NCBI GenBank assembly: GCA_033807775.1
Contig: JAWVWS010001075.1
Coordinates: forward strand, 124,001-188,000
DNA: 64,000 nucleotides
Source of the DNA: Saussurea involucrata
Lineage: Eukaryota > Streptophyta > Magnoliopsida > Asterales > Asteraceae
Direction of reading: 5' to 3'
Shown: positions 1 through 9,627 of the stretch, piece by piece
Position numbering within the stretch: position 1 is the first letter of the stretch
Layout: each line of letters starts with the position of its first letter
The notes under the pieces: model-generated
The model's database searches: none
What the model was told of the DNA's origin: nothing
Seen by the model: the letters and a program-made list of their open reading frames with translations, nothing else
Program-made: the position numbers and the translations under genes

Positions 1-43
1 AAGGATCCGGGTTGCATCAAAGGAGCTTACGTTGGGAGAAATT

Positions 44-64
44 CTAGATTTAGCTTAAATCTAG
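44..64. repeat. Near-palindrome with 9-bp arms, repeated in nearly every monomer
   Basis: Arms CTAGATTTA (44-52) and TAAATCTAG (56-64) are perfect reverse complements around a 3-base spacer, GCT here and TCT in types B and E. The commonest variable base in this region (53) lies in the spacer, so the arms are kept. The arms are damaged in a few copies: ATTATAG replaces ATTCTAG in the monomers starting 1015, 4056 and 7602, TAGATGTA occurs in the one starting 36950, and CTAGTG follows the arm in the one starting 14185. It could form a hairpin or cruciform, or be a dyad binding site; no function is shown by the sequence. Confidence 0.9.
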
Positions 65-68
65 CGAG

Positions 69-74
69 GTGAGT
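69..74 (+). other. Splice-donor-like GTRAGT hexamer in every monomer
   Basis: GTGAGT follows GAG in the A-, B-, D-, G-type monomers (AG|GTGAGT, a full match to the eukaryotic 5' splice-site consensus). In C-like monomers the same place reads AC|GTAAGT, also a donor-like core. An isolated change is GATGTAAG in the monomer starting 62762. A pyrimidine tract and AG lie about 290-315 bases downstream. No transcript evidence is available; this may be chance. Confidence 0.45.
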
Positions 75-121
75 TCAAGGTGATTTGTGAAAACTTTGTG
101 CATGCCAAAAATGTTATTTTC

Positions 122-131
122 CAAATATTTG
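122..131. repeat. Perfect 10-bp palindrome CAAATATTTG
   Basis: The ten bases equal their own reverse complement. It is present in almost all monomers. Private one-base deletions damage it in the monomers starting 21778 and 24309 (AATATTGGG) and the adjacent C is lost in the one starting 16210. The monomer starting 55681 has CCCAATATT instead. Confidence 0.85.
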
Positions 132-159
132 TGTGTTTTACTTGAAAATATCAATGGTT

Positions 160-182
160 GAGTTAATGGAATAGTTTAACTC
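160..182. repeat. Inverted repeat, 7-bp arms and 9-base loop
   Basis: GAGTTAA (160-166) pairs with TTAACTC (176-182). The arms are essentially invariant through the array; I noticed one arm change, TCAACTC in the monomer starting 16210 (base 16385). It sits next to variable positions 151 and 156, which define the D/K/L and I types. Confidence 0.85.
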
Positions 183-207
183 TTTTGAAATGGTTATCTT
201 CATAAAT

Positions 208-220
208 GTTGTAAAACAAC
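208..220. repeat. Short inverted repeat GTTGT-AAA-ACAAC
   Basis: Five-base arms at 208-212 and 216-220 around AAA, just after the one-base indel (CATAAATG or CATAATG) that separates 507-bp from 506-bp monomers. One copy has ACAACAATA instead of ACAACCATA (monomer starting 34925), outside the arm. Short arms make this weak on its own. Confidence 0.6.
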
Positions 221-361
221 CATATTTGGGGCTTTTGGATATTTTGATGTGTAGAAATCATAATATGTCATTAAAGGATTAATTGGTCAAAATCATATTT
301 TGTTCACTTTCTTTCTCGTTTGGAGTATTGTGGACGATTTTGGTTATGTTTAGTTGAAGTG

Positions 362-376
362 TTCTTCTCCTTCTTC
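362..376 (+). other. Pure pyrimidine tract of 15 bases
   Basis: TTCTTCTCCTTCTTC is kept in nearly all monomers. Exceptions seen are GTTTTTCTCC in the monomers starting 23297 and 58209 and GTACTTCTCC in the one starting 59221. The complementary strand is a purine tract. It resembles the pyrimidine tract of a 3' splice site, since AG follows at 385-386, but could equally be simple low-complexity sequence. Confidence 0.7.
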
Positions 377-386
377 ATTTATGAAG
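373..386. repeat. Inverted repeat CTTCAT-TT-ATGAAG
   Basis: Six-base arms at 373-378 and 381-386 with a two-base centre. The second arm contains the in-frame TGA (382-384) that closes the longest forward reading frame in most monomers. It is broken by an A-to-T change at base 14061 in the monomer starting 13679. Confidence 0.75.
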
Positions 387-441
387 AGTAGGGCTTGATG
401 TATTTGAGATTTTGGGTTCTAAATGTTTGGGGAATGATTCT

Positions 442-463
442 AAGTATTTGAGGATAAATACTT
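442..463. repeat. Inverted repeat, 8-bp arms, polymorphic stem
   Basis: AAGTATTT (442-449) pairs perfectly with AAATACTT (456-463) around GAGGAT. A major diagnostic site, position 448 T/C, lies inside the stem: T-monomers keep all eight pairs, C-monomers (AAGTATCT) lose one. Further disruption occurs in monomers with GATAAAAACT (starting 5069 and 7602) and with a 2-bp AT insertion (starting 27834 and 32392). AflII-bearing copies (CTTAAG) alter the base just after the second arm. Confidence 0.85.
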
Positions 464-2534
464 ATGGTTGGAAACTTGTGGATCTAGGTTTTGGAAGATT
501 TGGCCTAAAGGATCCGGGTTGCATCAAAGGAGCTTACGTTGGGAGAAATTCTAGATTTATCTTAAATCTAGCGAGGTGAGTTCAAGGTGATTTGTGAAAA
601 CTTTGTGCATGCCAAAAATGTTATTTTCCAAATATTTGTGTGTTTTACTTGAAAATATCAATGGTTGAGTTAATGGAATAGTTTAACTCTTTTGAAATGG
701 TTATCTTCATAAATGTTGTAAAACAACCATATTTGGGGCTTTTGGATATTTTGATGTATATAAATCATAATATGTCATTAAAGGATTAATTGCTCAAAAT
801 CATATTTTGTTCACTTTCTTTCTCGTTTGGAGTATTGTGGACGATTTTGGTTATGTTTAGTGGAAGTGTTCTTCTCCTTCTTCATTTATGAAGATTAGGG
901 CTTGATGTATTTGAGATTTTGGGTTCTAAATGTTTGGGAAATGATTCTAAGTATTTGAGGATAAATACTTATGGTTGGAAACTTGTGGATCTAGGTTTTG
1001 GAAGATTTGGCCTAAAGGATCCGGGTTGCATCAAAGAAGCTTACGTTGGGAGAAATTATAGATTTAGCTTAAATCTAGCGACGTAAGTTCAAGTTGATTT
1101 GTGAAAACTTTGTGCATGCCAAAAATGTTATTTTCCAAATATTTGGGTGTTTTACTTGAAAATATCAATGGTTGAGTTAATGGAATAGTTTAACTCTTTT
1201 GAAATGGTTATCTTCATAATGTTGTAAAACAACCATATTTGGGGCTTTTGGATATTTTGATGTGTAGAAATCATAATATATCATTAAAGGATTAATTACT
1301 CAAAATCATTTTTTGTTCACTTTCTTTCTCGTTTGGAGTATTGTGGACGATTTTGGTTATGTTTAGTTGAAGTGTTCTTCTCCTTCTTCATTTATGAAGA
1401 TTAGGGCTTGATGTATTTGAGATTTTGGGTTCTAAATGTTTGGGGAATGATTCTAAGTATCTGAGGATAAATACTTATGGTTGGAAACTTGTGGATCTAG
1501 GTTTTGGAAGATTTGGCCTAAAGGATCCGGGTTGCATCAAAGGAGCTTACGTTGGGAGAAATTCTAGATTTAGCTTAAATCTAGCGAGGTGAGTTCAAGG
1601 TGATTTGTGAAAACTTTGTGCATGCCAAAAATGTTATTTTCCAAATATTTGTGTGTTTTACTTGAAAATAGCAATGGTTGAGTTAATGGAATAGTTTAAC
1701 TCTTTTGAAATGGTTATTTTCATAAATGTTGTAAAACAACCATATTTGGGGCTTTTGGATATTTTGATGTATAGAAATCATAATATGTCATTAAAGGATT
1801 AATTGCTCAAAGTCATATTTTGTTCACTTTCTTTCTCGTTTGGAGTATTGTGGACGATTTTGGTTATGTTTAGTTGAAATGTTCTTCTCCTTCTTCATTT
1901 ATGAAGATTAAGGCTTGATGTATTTGAGATTTTAGGTTCTAAATGTTTGGGGAATGATTCTAAGTATCTGAGGATAAATACTTATTGTTGGAAACTTGTG
2001 GATCTAGGTTTTGGAAGATTTGGCCTAAAGGATCCGGGTTGCATCAAAGGAGCTTACGTTGGGAGAAATTCTAGATTTATCTTAAATCTAGCGAGGTGAG
2101 TTCAAGGTGATTTGTGAAAACTTTGTGCATGCCAAAAATGTTATTTTCCAAATATTTGTGTGTTTTACTTGAAAATATCAATGGTTGAGTTAATGGAATA
2201 GTTTAACTCTTTTGAAATGGTTATCTTCATAAATGTTGTAAAACAACCATATTTGGGGCTTTTGGATATTTTGATGTATAGAAATCATAATATGTCATTA
2301 AAAGATTAATTGCCCAAAATCATATTTTGTTCACTTTCTTTCTCGTTTGGAGTATTGTGGACGATTTTGGTTATGTTTAGTTGAAATGTTCTTCTCCTTC
2401 TTCATTTATGAAGATTAAGGCTTGATGTATTTGAGATTTTAGGTTCTAAATGTTTGGGGAATGATTCTAAGTATCTGAGGATAAATACTTATGGTTGGAA
2501 ACTTGTGGATCTAGGTTTTGGAAGATTTGGCCTA

Positions 2535-3041
2535 AAGGATCCGGGTTGCATCAAAGGAGCTTACGTTGGGAGAAATTCTAGATTTAGCTTAAATCTAGCG
2601 AGGTGAGTTCAAGGTGATTTGTGAAAACTTTGTGCATGCCAAAAATGTTATTTTCCAAATATTTGTGTGTTTTACTTGAAAATATCAATGGTTGAGTTAA
2701 TGGAATAGTTTAACTCTTTTGAAATGGTTATCTTCATAAATGTTGTAAAACAACCATATTTGGGGCTTTTGGATATTTTGATGTGTAGAAATCATAATAT
2801 GTCATTAAAGGATTAATTGGTCAAAATCATATTTTGTTCACTTTCTTTCTCGTTTGGAGTATTGTGGACGATTTTGGTTATGTTTAGTTGAAGTGTTCTT
2901 CTCCTTCTTCATTTATGAAGAGTAGGGCTTGATGTATTTGAGATTTTGGGTTCTAAATGTTTGGGGAATGATTCTAAGTATTTGAGGATAAATACTTATG
3001 GTTGGAAACTTGTGGATCTAGGTTTTGGAAGATTTGGCCTA
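2535..3041 (+). repeat. Extra type A monomer between HOR copies
   Basis: This monomer carries the type A markers GGTC and GAGTAGG and looks identical by eye to the monomers at 1-507 and 3042-3548. It makes the local unit six monomers (3,041 bp from base 1 to 3042) rather than five. Either one A was duplicated or the unit exchanged out of register. Confidence 0.9.
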
Positions 3042-5575
3042 AAGGATCCGGGTTGCATCAAAGGAGCTTACGTTGGGAGAAATTCTAGATTTAGCTTAAA
3101 TCTAGCGAGGTGAGTTCAAGGTGATTTGTGAAAACTTTGTGCATGCCAAAAATGTTATTTTCCAAATATTTGTGTGTTTTACTTGAAAATATCAATGGTT
3201 GAGTTAATGGAATAGTTTAACTCTTTTGAAATGGTTATCTTCATAAATGTTGTAAAACAACCATATTTGGGGCTTTTGGATATTTTGATGTGTAGAAATC
3301 ATAATATGTCATTAAAGGATTAATTGGTCAAAATCATATTTTGTTCACTTTCTTTCTCGTTTGGAGTATTGTGGACGATTTTGGTTATGTTTAGTTGAAG
3401 TGTTCTTCTCCTTCTTCATTTATGAAGAGTAGGGCTTGATGTATTTGAGATTTTGGGTTCTAAATGTTTGGGGAATGATTCTAAGTATTTGAGGATAAAT
3501 ACTTATGGTTGGAAACTTGTGGATCTAGGTTTTGGAAGATTTGGCCTAAAGGATCCGGGTTGCATCAAAGGAGCTTACGTTGGGAGAAATTCTAGATTTA
3601 TCTTAAATCTAGCGAGGTGAGTTCAAGGTGATTTGTGAAAACTTTGTGCATGCCAAAAATGTTATTTTCCAAATATTTGTGTGTTTTACTTGAAAATATC
3701 AATGGTTGAGTTAATGGAATAGTTTAACTCTTTTGAAATGGTTATCTTCATAAATGTTGTAAAACAACCATATTTGGGGCTTTTGGATATTTTGATGTAT
3801 ATAAATCATAATATGTCATTAAAGGATTAATTGCTCAAAATCATATTTTGTTCACTTTCTTTCTCGTTTGGAGTATTGTGGACGATTTTGGTTATGTTTA
3901 GTGGAAGTGTTCTTCTCCTTCTTCATTTATGAAGATTAGGGCTTGATGTATTTGAGATTTTGGGTTCTAAATGTTTGGGAAATGATTCTAAGTATTTGAG
4001 GATAAATACTTATGGTTGGAAACTTGTGGATCTAGGTTTTGGAAGATTTGGCCTAAAGGATCCGGGTTGCATCAAAGAAGCTTACGTTGGGAGAAATTAT
4101 AGATTTAGCTTAAATCTAGCGACGTAAGTTCAAGTTGATTTGTGAAAACTTGGTGCATGCCAAAAATGTTATTTTCCAAATATTTGGGTGTTTTACTTGA
4201 AAATATCAATGGTTGAGTTAATGGAATAGTTTAACTCTTTTGAAATGGTTATCTTCATAATGTTGTAAAACAACCATATTTGGGGCTTTTGGATATTTTG
4301 ATGTGTAGAAATCATAATATGTCATTAAAGGATTAATTACTCAAAATCATTTTTTGTTCACTTTCTTTCTCGTTTGGAGTATTGTGGACGATTTTGGTTA
4401 TGTTTAGTTGAAGTGTTCTTCTCCTTCTTCATTTATGAAGATTAGGGCTTGATGTATTTGAGATTTTGGGTTCTAAATGTTTGGGGAATGATTCTAAGTA
4501 TCTGAGGATAAATACTTATGGTTGGAAACTTGTGGATCTAGGTTTTGGAAGATTTGGCCTAAAGGATCCGGGTTGCATCAAAGGAGCTTACGTTGGGAGA
4601 AATTCTAGATTTAGCTTAAATCTAGCGAGGTGAGTTCAAGGTGATTTGTGAAAACTTTGTGCATGCCAAAAATGTTATTTTCCAAATATTTGTGTGTTTT
4701 ACTTGAAAATAGCAATGGTTGAGTTAATGGAATAGTTTAACTCTTTTGAAATGGTTATTTTCATAAATGTTGTAAAACAACCATATTTGGGGCTTTTGGA
4801 TATTTTGATGTATAGAAATCATAATATGTCATTAAAGGATTAATTGCTCAAAATCATATTTTGTTCACTTTCTTTCTCGTTTGGAGTATTGTGGACGATT
4901 TTGGTTATGTTTAGTTGAAATGTTCTTCTCCTTCTTCATTTATGAAGATTAAGGCTTGATGTATTTGAGATTTTAGGTTCTAAATGTTTGGGGAATGATT
5001 CTAAGTATCTGAGGATAAATACTTATGGTTGGAAACTTGTGGATCTAGGTTTTGGAAGATTTGGCCTAAAGGATCCGGGTTGCATCAAAGGAGCTTACGT
5101 TGGGAGAAATTCTAGATTTATCTTAAATCTAGCGAGGTGAGTTCAAGGTGATTTGTGAAAACTTTGTGCATGCCAAAAATGTTATTTTCCAAATATTTGT
5201 GTGTTTTACTTGAAAATATCAATGGTTGAGTTAATGGAATAGTTTAACTCTTTTGAAATGGTTATCTTCATAAATGTTGTAAAACAACCATATTTGGGGC
5301 TTTTGGATATTTTGATGTATAGAAATCATAATATGTCATTAAAGGATTAATTGCCCAAAATCATATTTTGTTCACTTTCTTTCTCGTTTGGAGTATTGTG
5401 GACGATTTTGGTTATGTTTAGTTGAAATGTTCTTCTCCTTCTTCATTTATGAAGATTAAGGCTTGATGTATTTGAGATTTTAGGTTCTAAATGTTTGGGG
5501 AATGATTCTAAGTATCTGAGGATAAAAACTTATGGTTGGAAACTTGTGGATCTAGGTTTTGGAAGATTTGGCCTA
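3042..5575 (+). repeat. HOR I copy 2: A-B-C-D-E
   Basis: Monomers start at 3042, 3549, 4056, 4562 and 5069. Order and markers match copy 1, 3,041 bp upstream, with only scattered single differences (for example ACTTGGTGC in C and GATAAAAACT in E). Both C copies share ATTATAG, confirming recent common origin. Confidence 0.9.
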
Positions 5576-8108
5576 AAGGATCCGGGTTGCATCAAAGGAG
5601 CTTACGTTGGGAGAAATTCTAGATTTAGCTTAAATCTAGCGAGGTGAGTTCAAGGTGATTTGTGAAAACTTTGTGCATGCCAAAAATGTTATTTTCCAAA
5701 TATTTGTGTGTTTTACTTGAAAATATCAATGGTTGAGTTAATGGAATAGTTTAACTCTTTTGAAATGGTTATCTTCATAAATGTTGTAAAACAACCATAT
5801 TTGTGGCTTTTGGATATTTTGATGTGTAGAAATCATAATATGTCATTACAGGATTAATTGGTCAAAATCATATTTTGTTCACTTTCTTTCTCGTTTGGAG
5901 TATTGTGGACGATTTTGGTTATGTTTAGTTGAAGTGTTCTTCTCCTTCTTCATTTATGAAGAGTAGGGCTTGATGTATTTGAGATTTTGGGTTCTAAATG
6001 TTTGGGGAATGATTCTAAGTATTTGAGGATAAATACTTATGGTTGGAAACTTGTGGATCTAGGTTTTGGAAGATTTGGCCTAAAGGATCCGGGTTGCATC
6101 AAAGGAGCTTACGTTGGGAGAAATTCTAGATTTATCTTAAATCTAGCGAGGTGAGTTCAAGGTGATTTGTGAAAACTTTGTGCATGCCAAAAATGTTATT
6201 TTCCAAATATTTGTGTGTTTTACTTGAAAATATCAATGGTTGAGTTAATGGAATAGTTTAACTCTTTTGAAATGGTTATCTTCATAAATGTTGTAAAACA
6301 ACCATATTTGTGGTTGTTGGATATTTTGATGTGTAGAAATCATAATATGTCATTAAAGGATTAATTGCTCAAAATCATATTTTGTTCACTTTCTTTCTCG
6401 TTTGGAGTATTGTGGAAATTTTGGTTATGTTTAGTAGAAGTGTTCTTCTCCTTCTTCATTTATGAAGATTAGGGCTTGATGTATTTGAGATTTTGGGTTC
6501 TAAATGTTTGGGAAATGATTCTAAGTATTTGAGGATAAATACTTATGGTTGGAAACTTGTGGATCTAGGTTTTGGAAGATTTGGCCTAAAGGATCCGGGT
6601 TGCATCAAAGAAGCTTACGTTGGGAGAAATTCTAGATTTAGCTTAAATCTAGCGACGTAAGTTCAAGTTGATTTGTGAAAACTTTGTGCATGCCAAAAAT
6701 GTTATTTTCCAAATATTTGGGTGTTTTACTTGAAAATATCAATGGTTGAGTTAATGGAATAGTTTAACTCTTTTGAAATGGTTATCTTCATAATGTTGTA
6801 AAACAACCATATTTGGGGCTTTTGGATATTTTGATGTGTAGAAATCATAATATGTCATTAAAGGATTAATTACTCAAAATCATTTTTTGTTCACTTTCTT
6901 TCTCGTTTGGAGTATTGTGGACGATTTTGGTTATGTTTAGTTGAAGTGTTCTTCTCCTTCTTCATTTATGAAGATTAGGGCTTGATGTATTTGAGATTTT
7001 GGGTTCTAAATGTTTGGGGAATGATTCTAAGTATCTGAGGATAAATACTTATGGTTGGAAACTTGTGGATCTAGGTTTTGGAAGATTTGGCCTAAAGGAT
7101 CCGGGTTGCATCAAAGGAGCTTACGTTGGGAGAAATTCTAGATTTAGCTTAAATCTAGCGAGGTGAGTTCAAGGTGATTTGTGAAAACTTTGTGCATGCC
7201 AAAAATGTTATTTTCCAAATATTTGTGTGTTTTACTTGAAAATAGCAATGGTTGAGTTAATGGAATAGTTTAACTCTTTTGAAATGGTTATTTTCATAAA
7301 TGTTGTAAAACAACCATATTTGGGGCTTTTGGATATTTTGATGTATAGAAATCATAATATGTCATTAAAGGATTAATTGCTCAAAATCATATTTTGTTCA
7401 CTTTCTTTCTCGTTTGGAGTATTGTGGACGATTTTGGTTATGTTTAGTTGAAATGTTCTTCTCCTTCTTCATTTATGAAGATTAAGGCTTGATGTATTTG
7501 AGATTTTAGGTTCTAAATGTTTGGGGAATGATTCTAAGTATCTGAGGATAAATACTTATGGTTGGAAACTTGTGGATCTAGGTTTTGGAAGATTTGGCCT
7601 AAAGGATCCGGGTTGCATCAAAGGAGCTTACGTTGGGAGAAATTATAGATTTATCTTAAATCTAGCGAGGTGAGTTCAAGGTGATTTGTGAAAACTTTGT
7701 GCATGCCAAAAATGTTATTTTCCAAATATTTGTGTGTTTTACTTGAAAATATCAATGGTTGAGTTAATGGAATAGTTTAACTCTTTTGAAATGGTTATCT
7801 TCATAAATGTTGTAAAACAACCATATTTGGGGCTTTTGGATATTTTGATGTATAGAAATCATAATATGTCATTAAAGGATTAATTGCCCAAAATCATATT
7901 TTGTTCACTTTCTTTCTCGTTTGGAGTATTGTGGACGATTTTGGTTATGTTTAGTTGAAATGTTCTTCTCCTTCTTCATTTATGAAGATTAAGGCTTGAT
8001 GTATTTGAGATTTTAGGTTCTAAATGTTTGGGGAATGATTCTAAGTATCTGAGGATAAAAACTTATGGTTGGAAACTTGTGGATCTAGGTTTTGGAAGAT
8101 TTGGCCTA
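5576..8108 (+). repeat. HOR I copy 3: A'-B'-C-D-E
   Basis: Monomers start at 5576, 6083, 6589, 7095 and 7602. A' has TTTGTGGCT and TTACAGG beside the A markers GGTC and GAGTAGG. B' has GTGGTTGTTGG and the shortened GTGGAAATTT with TAGTAGAAG. E again has GATAAAAACT as in the monomer at 5069. C here has the normal ATTCTAG. Confidence 0.9.
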
Positions 8109-9627
8109 AAGGATCCGGGTTGCATCAAAGGAGCTTACGTTGGGAGAAATTCTAGATTTAGCTTAAATCTAGCGAGGTGAGTTCAAGGTGATTTGTGAAA
8201 ACTTTGTGCATGCCAAAAATGTTATTTTCCAAATATTTGTGTGTTTTACTTGAAAATATCAATGGTTGAGTTAATGGAATAGTTTAACTCTTTTGAAATG
8301 GTTATCTTCATAAATGTTGTAAAACAACCATATTTGTGGCTTTTGGATATTTTGATGTGTAGAAATCATAATATGTCATTACAGGATTAATTGGTCAAAA
8401 TCATATTTTGTTCACTTTCTTTCTCGTTTGGAGTATTGTGGACGATTTTGGTTATGTTTAGTTGAAGTGTTCTTCTCCTTCTTCATTTATGAAGAGTAGG
8501 GCTTGATGTATTTGAGATTTTGGGTTCTAAATGTTTGGGGAATGATTCTAAGTATTTGAGGATAAATACTTATGGTTGGAAACTTGTGGATCTAGGTTTT
8601 GGAAGATTTGGCCTAAAGGATCCGGGTTGCATCAAAGGAGCTTACGTTGGGAGAAATTCTAGATTTATCTTAAATCTAGCGAGGTGAGTTCAAGGTGATT
8701 TGTGAAAACTTTGTGCATGCCAAAAATGTTATTTTCCAAATATTTGTGTGTTTTACTTGAAAATATCAATGGTTGAGTTAATGGAATAGTTTAACTCTTT
8801 TGAAATGGTTATCTTCATAAATGTTGTAAAACAACCATATTTGTGGTTGTTGGATATTTTGATGTGTAGAAATCATAATATGTCATTAAAGGATTAATTG
8901 CTCAAAATCATATTTTGTTCACTTTCTTTCTCGTTTGGAGTATTGTGGAAATTTTGGTTATGTTTAGTAGAAGTGTTCTTCTCCTTCTTCATTTATGAAG
9001 ATTAGGGCTTGATGTATTTGAGATTTTGGGTTCTAAATGTTTGGGAAATGATTCTAAGTATTTGAGGATAAATACTTATGGTTGGAAACTTGTGGATCTA
9101 GGTTTTGGAAGATTTGGCCTAAAGGATCCGGGTTGCATCAAAGAAGCTTACGTTGGGAGAAATTCTAGATTTAGCTTAAATCTAGCGACGTAAGTTCAAG
9201 TTGATTTGTGAAAACTTTGTGCATGCCAAAAATGTTATTTTCCAAATATTTGGGTGTTTTACTTGAAAATATCAATGGTTGAGTTAATGGAATAGTTTAA
9301 CTCTTTTGAAATGGTTATCTTCATAATGTTGTAAAACAACCATATTTGGGGCTTTTGGATATTTTGATGTGTAGAAATCATAATATGTCATTAAAGGATT
9401 AATTACTCAAAATCATTTTTTGTTCACTTTCTTTCTCGTTTGGAGTATTGTGGACGATTTTGGTTATGTTTAGTTGAAGTGTTCTTCTCCTTCTTCATTT
9501 ATGAAGATTAGGGCTTGATGTATTTGAGATTTTGGGTTCTAAATGTTTGGGGAATGATTCTAAGTATCTGAGGATAAATACTTATGGTTGGAAACTTGTG
9601 GATCTAGGTTTTGGAAGATTTGGCCTA
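8109..9627 (+). repeat. HOR I copy 4, partial: A'-B'-C
   Basis: Monomers start at 8109, 8616 and 9122. A' and B' repeat the private variants TTACAGG and GTGGTTGTTGG of the copy at 5576, so these two copies descend from a five-monomer (2,533-bp) tandem duplication. The unit stops after C, where the seven-monomer pattern begins. Confidence 0.9.

Larger units (their letters stand above)
1..507 (+). repeat. Reference monomer (type A) and table of diagnostic sites
   Basis: Used here as the numbering standard; 507 bp, 166 G+C by hand count (32.7%). Diagnostic sites (position: states): 23 G/A (A creates HindIII AAGCTT in C-like forms); 53 G/T (T in B and E); 68 G/C, 71 G/A and 80 G/T (GAGGTGAG versus GACGTAAG front); 132 T/G; 151 T/G (G in D, K, L); 156 G/T (T makes MfeI CAATTG, type I); 198 C/T; one A of 204-206 missing in C-like forms, giving 506 bp; 229 G/T (T in G); 251 G/A, 252 T/C (C in Cc and H), 254 G/T; 283 T/G (G makes ScaI AGTACT, type H); 285-287 GGT, GCT, GCC or ACT; 297 A/T; 335-337 region ACGAT or the one-base-shorter AAATT (G); 352 A/G (G in K); 355 T/G/A; 359 G/A; 388 G/T; 414 G/A; 432 G/A; 448 T/C; 486 A/T (T in H). 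Types are defined by combinations of these. Confidence 0.95.
1..2534 (+). repeat. HOR I copy 1: five monomers A-B-C-D-E
   Basis: Monomers start at 1, 508, 1015, 1521 and 2028. A has GGTC and GAGTAGG; B has the TATCTT spacer, GTATATAAA and TAGTGGAAG; C has GAAGC, GACGTAAG and CATAATG; D has AATAGCAATGG and TTTTCAT; E has TATCTT, GCCC and GATTAAGG. D and E share TTGAAATG, GATTAAGG and GATTTTAGG. Private changes here include AATATATC in C, CAAAGTC and CTTATTG in D, and TAAAAGATT in E. Confidence 0.9.

Noticed and set aside
1..20. CENP-B box (TTCG....A..CGGG pattern)
   Set aside because: CGGG occurs at 8-11 in each monomer, but no TTCG lies at the required distance on either strand.
100..105. 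GCATGC (SphI) palindrome as a functional motif
   Set aside because: A six-base palindrome conserved across a homogenised satellite carries no evidence of function beyond shared descent.
223..420. Possible internal subrepeat (GGGCTTTTGGATATTTTGATG versus AGGGCTTGATGTATTTGAG)
   Set aside because: The resemblance is short, T/G-rich and needs several gaps; I could not establish an internal period.
1..507. LTR of a retrotransposon amplified in tandem
   Set aside because: I see no primer-binding site, polypurine tract next to a boundary, TG...CA ends defining the unit, or coding remnants. An origin from part of a retroelement remains possible but unsupported.
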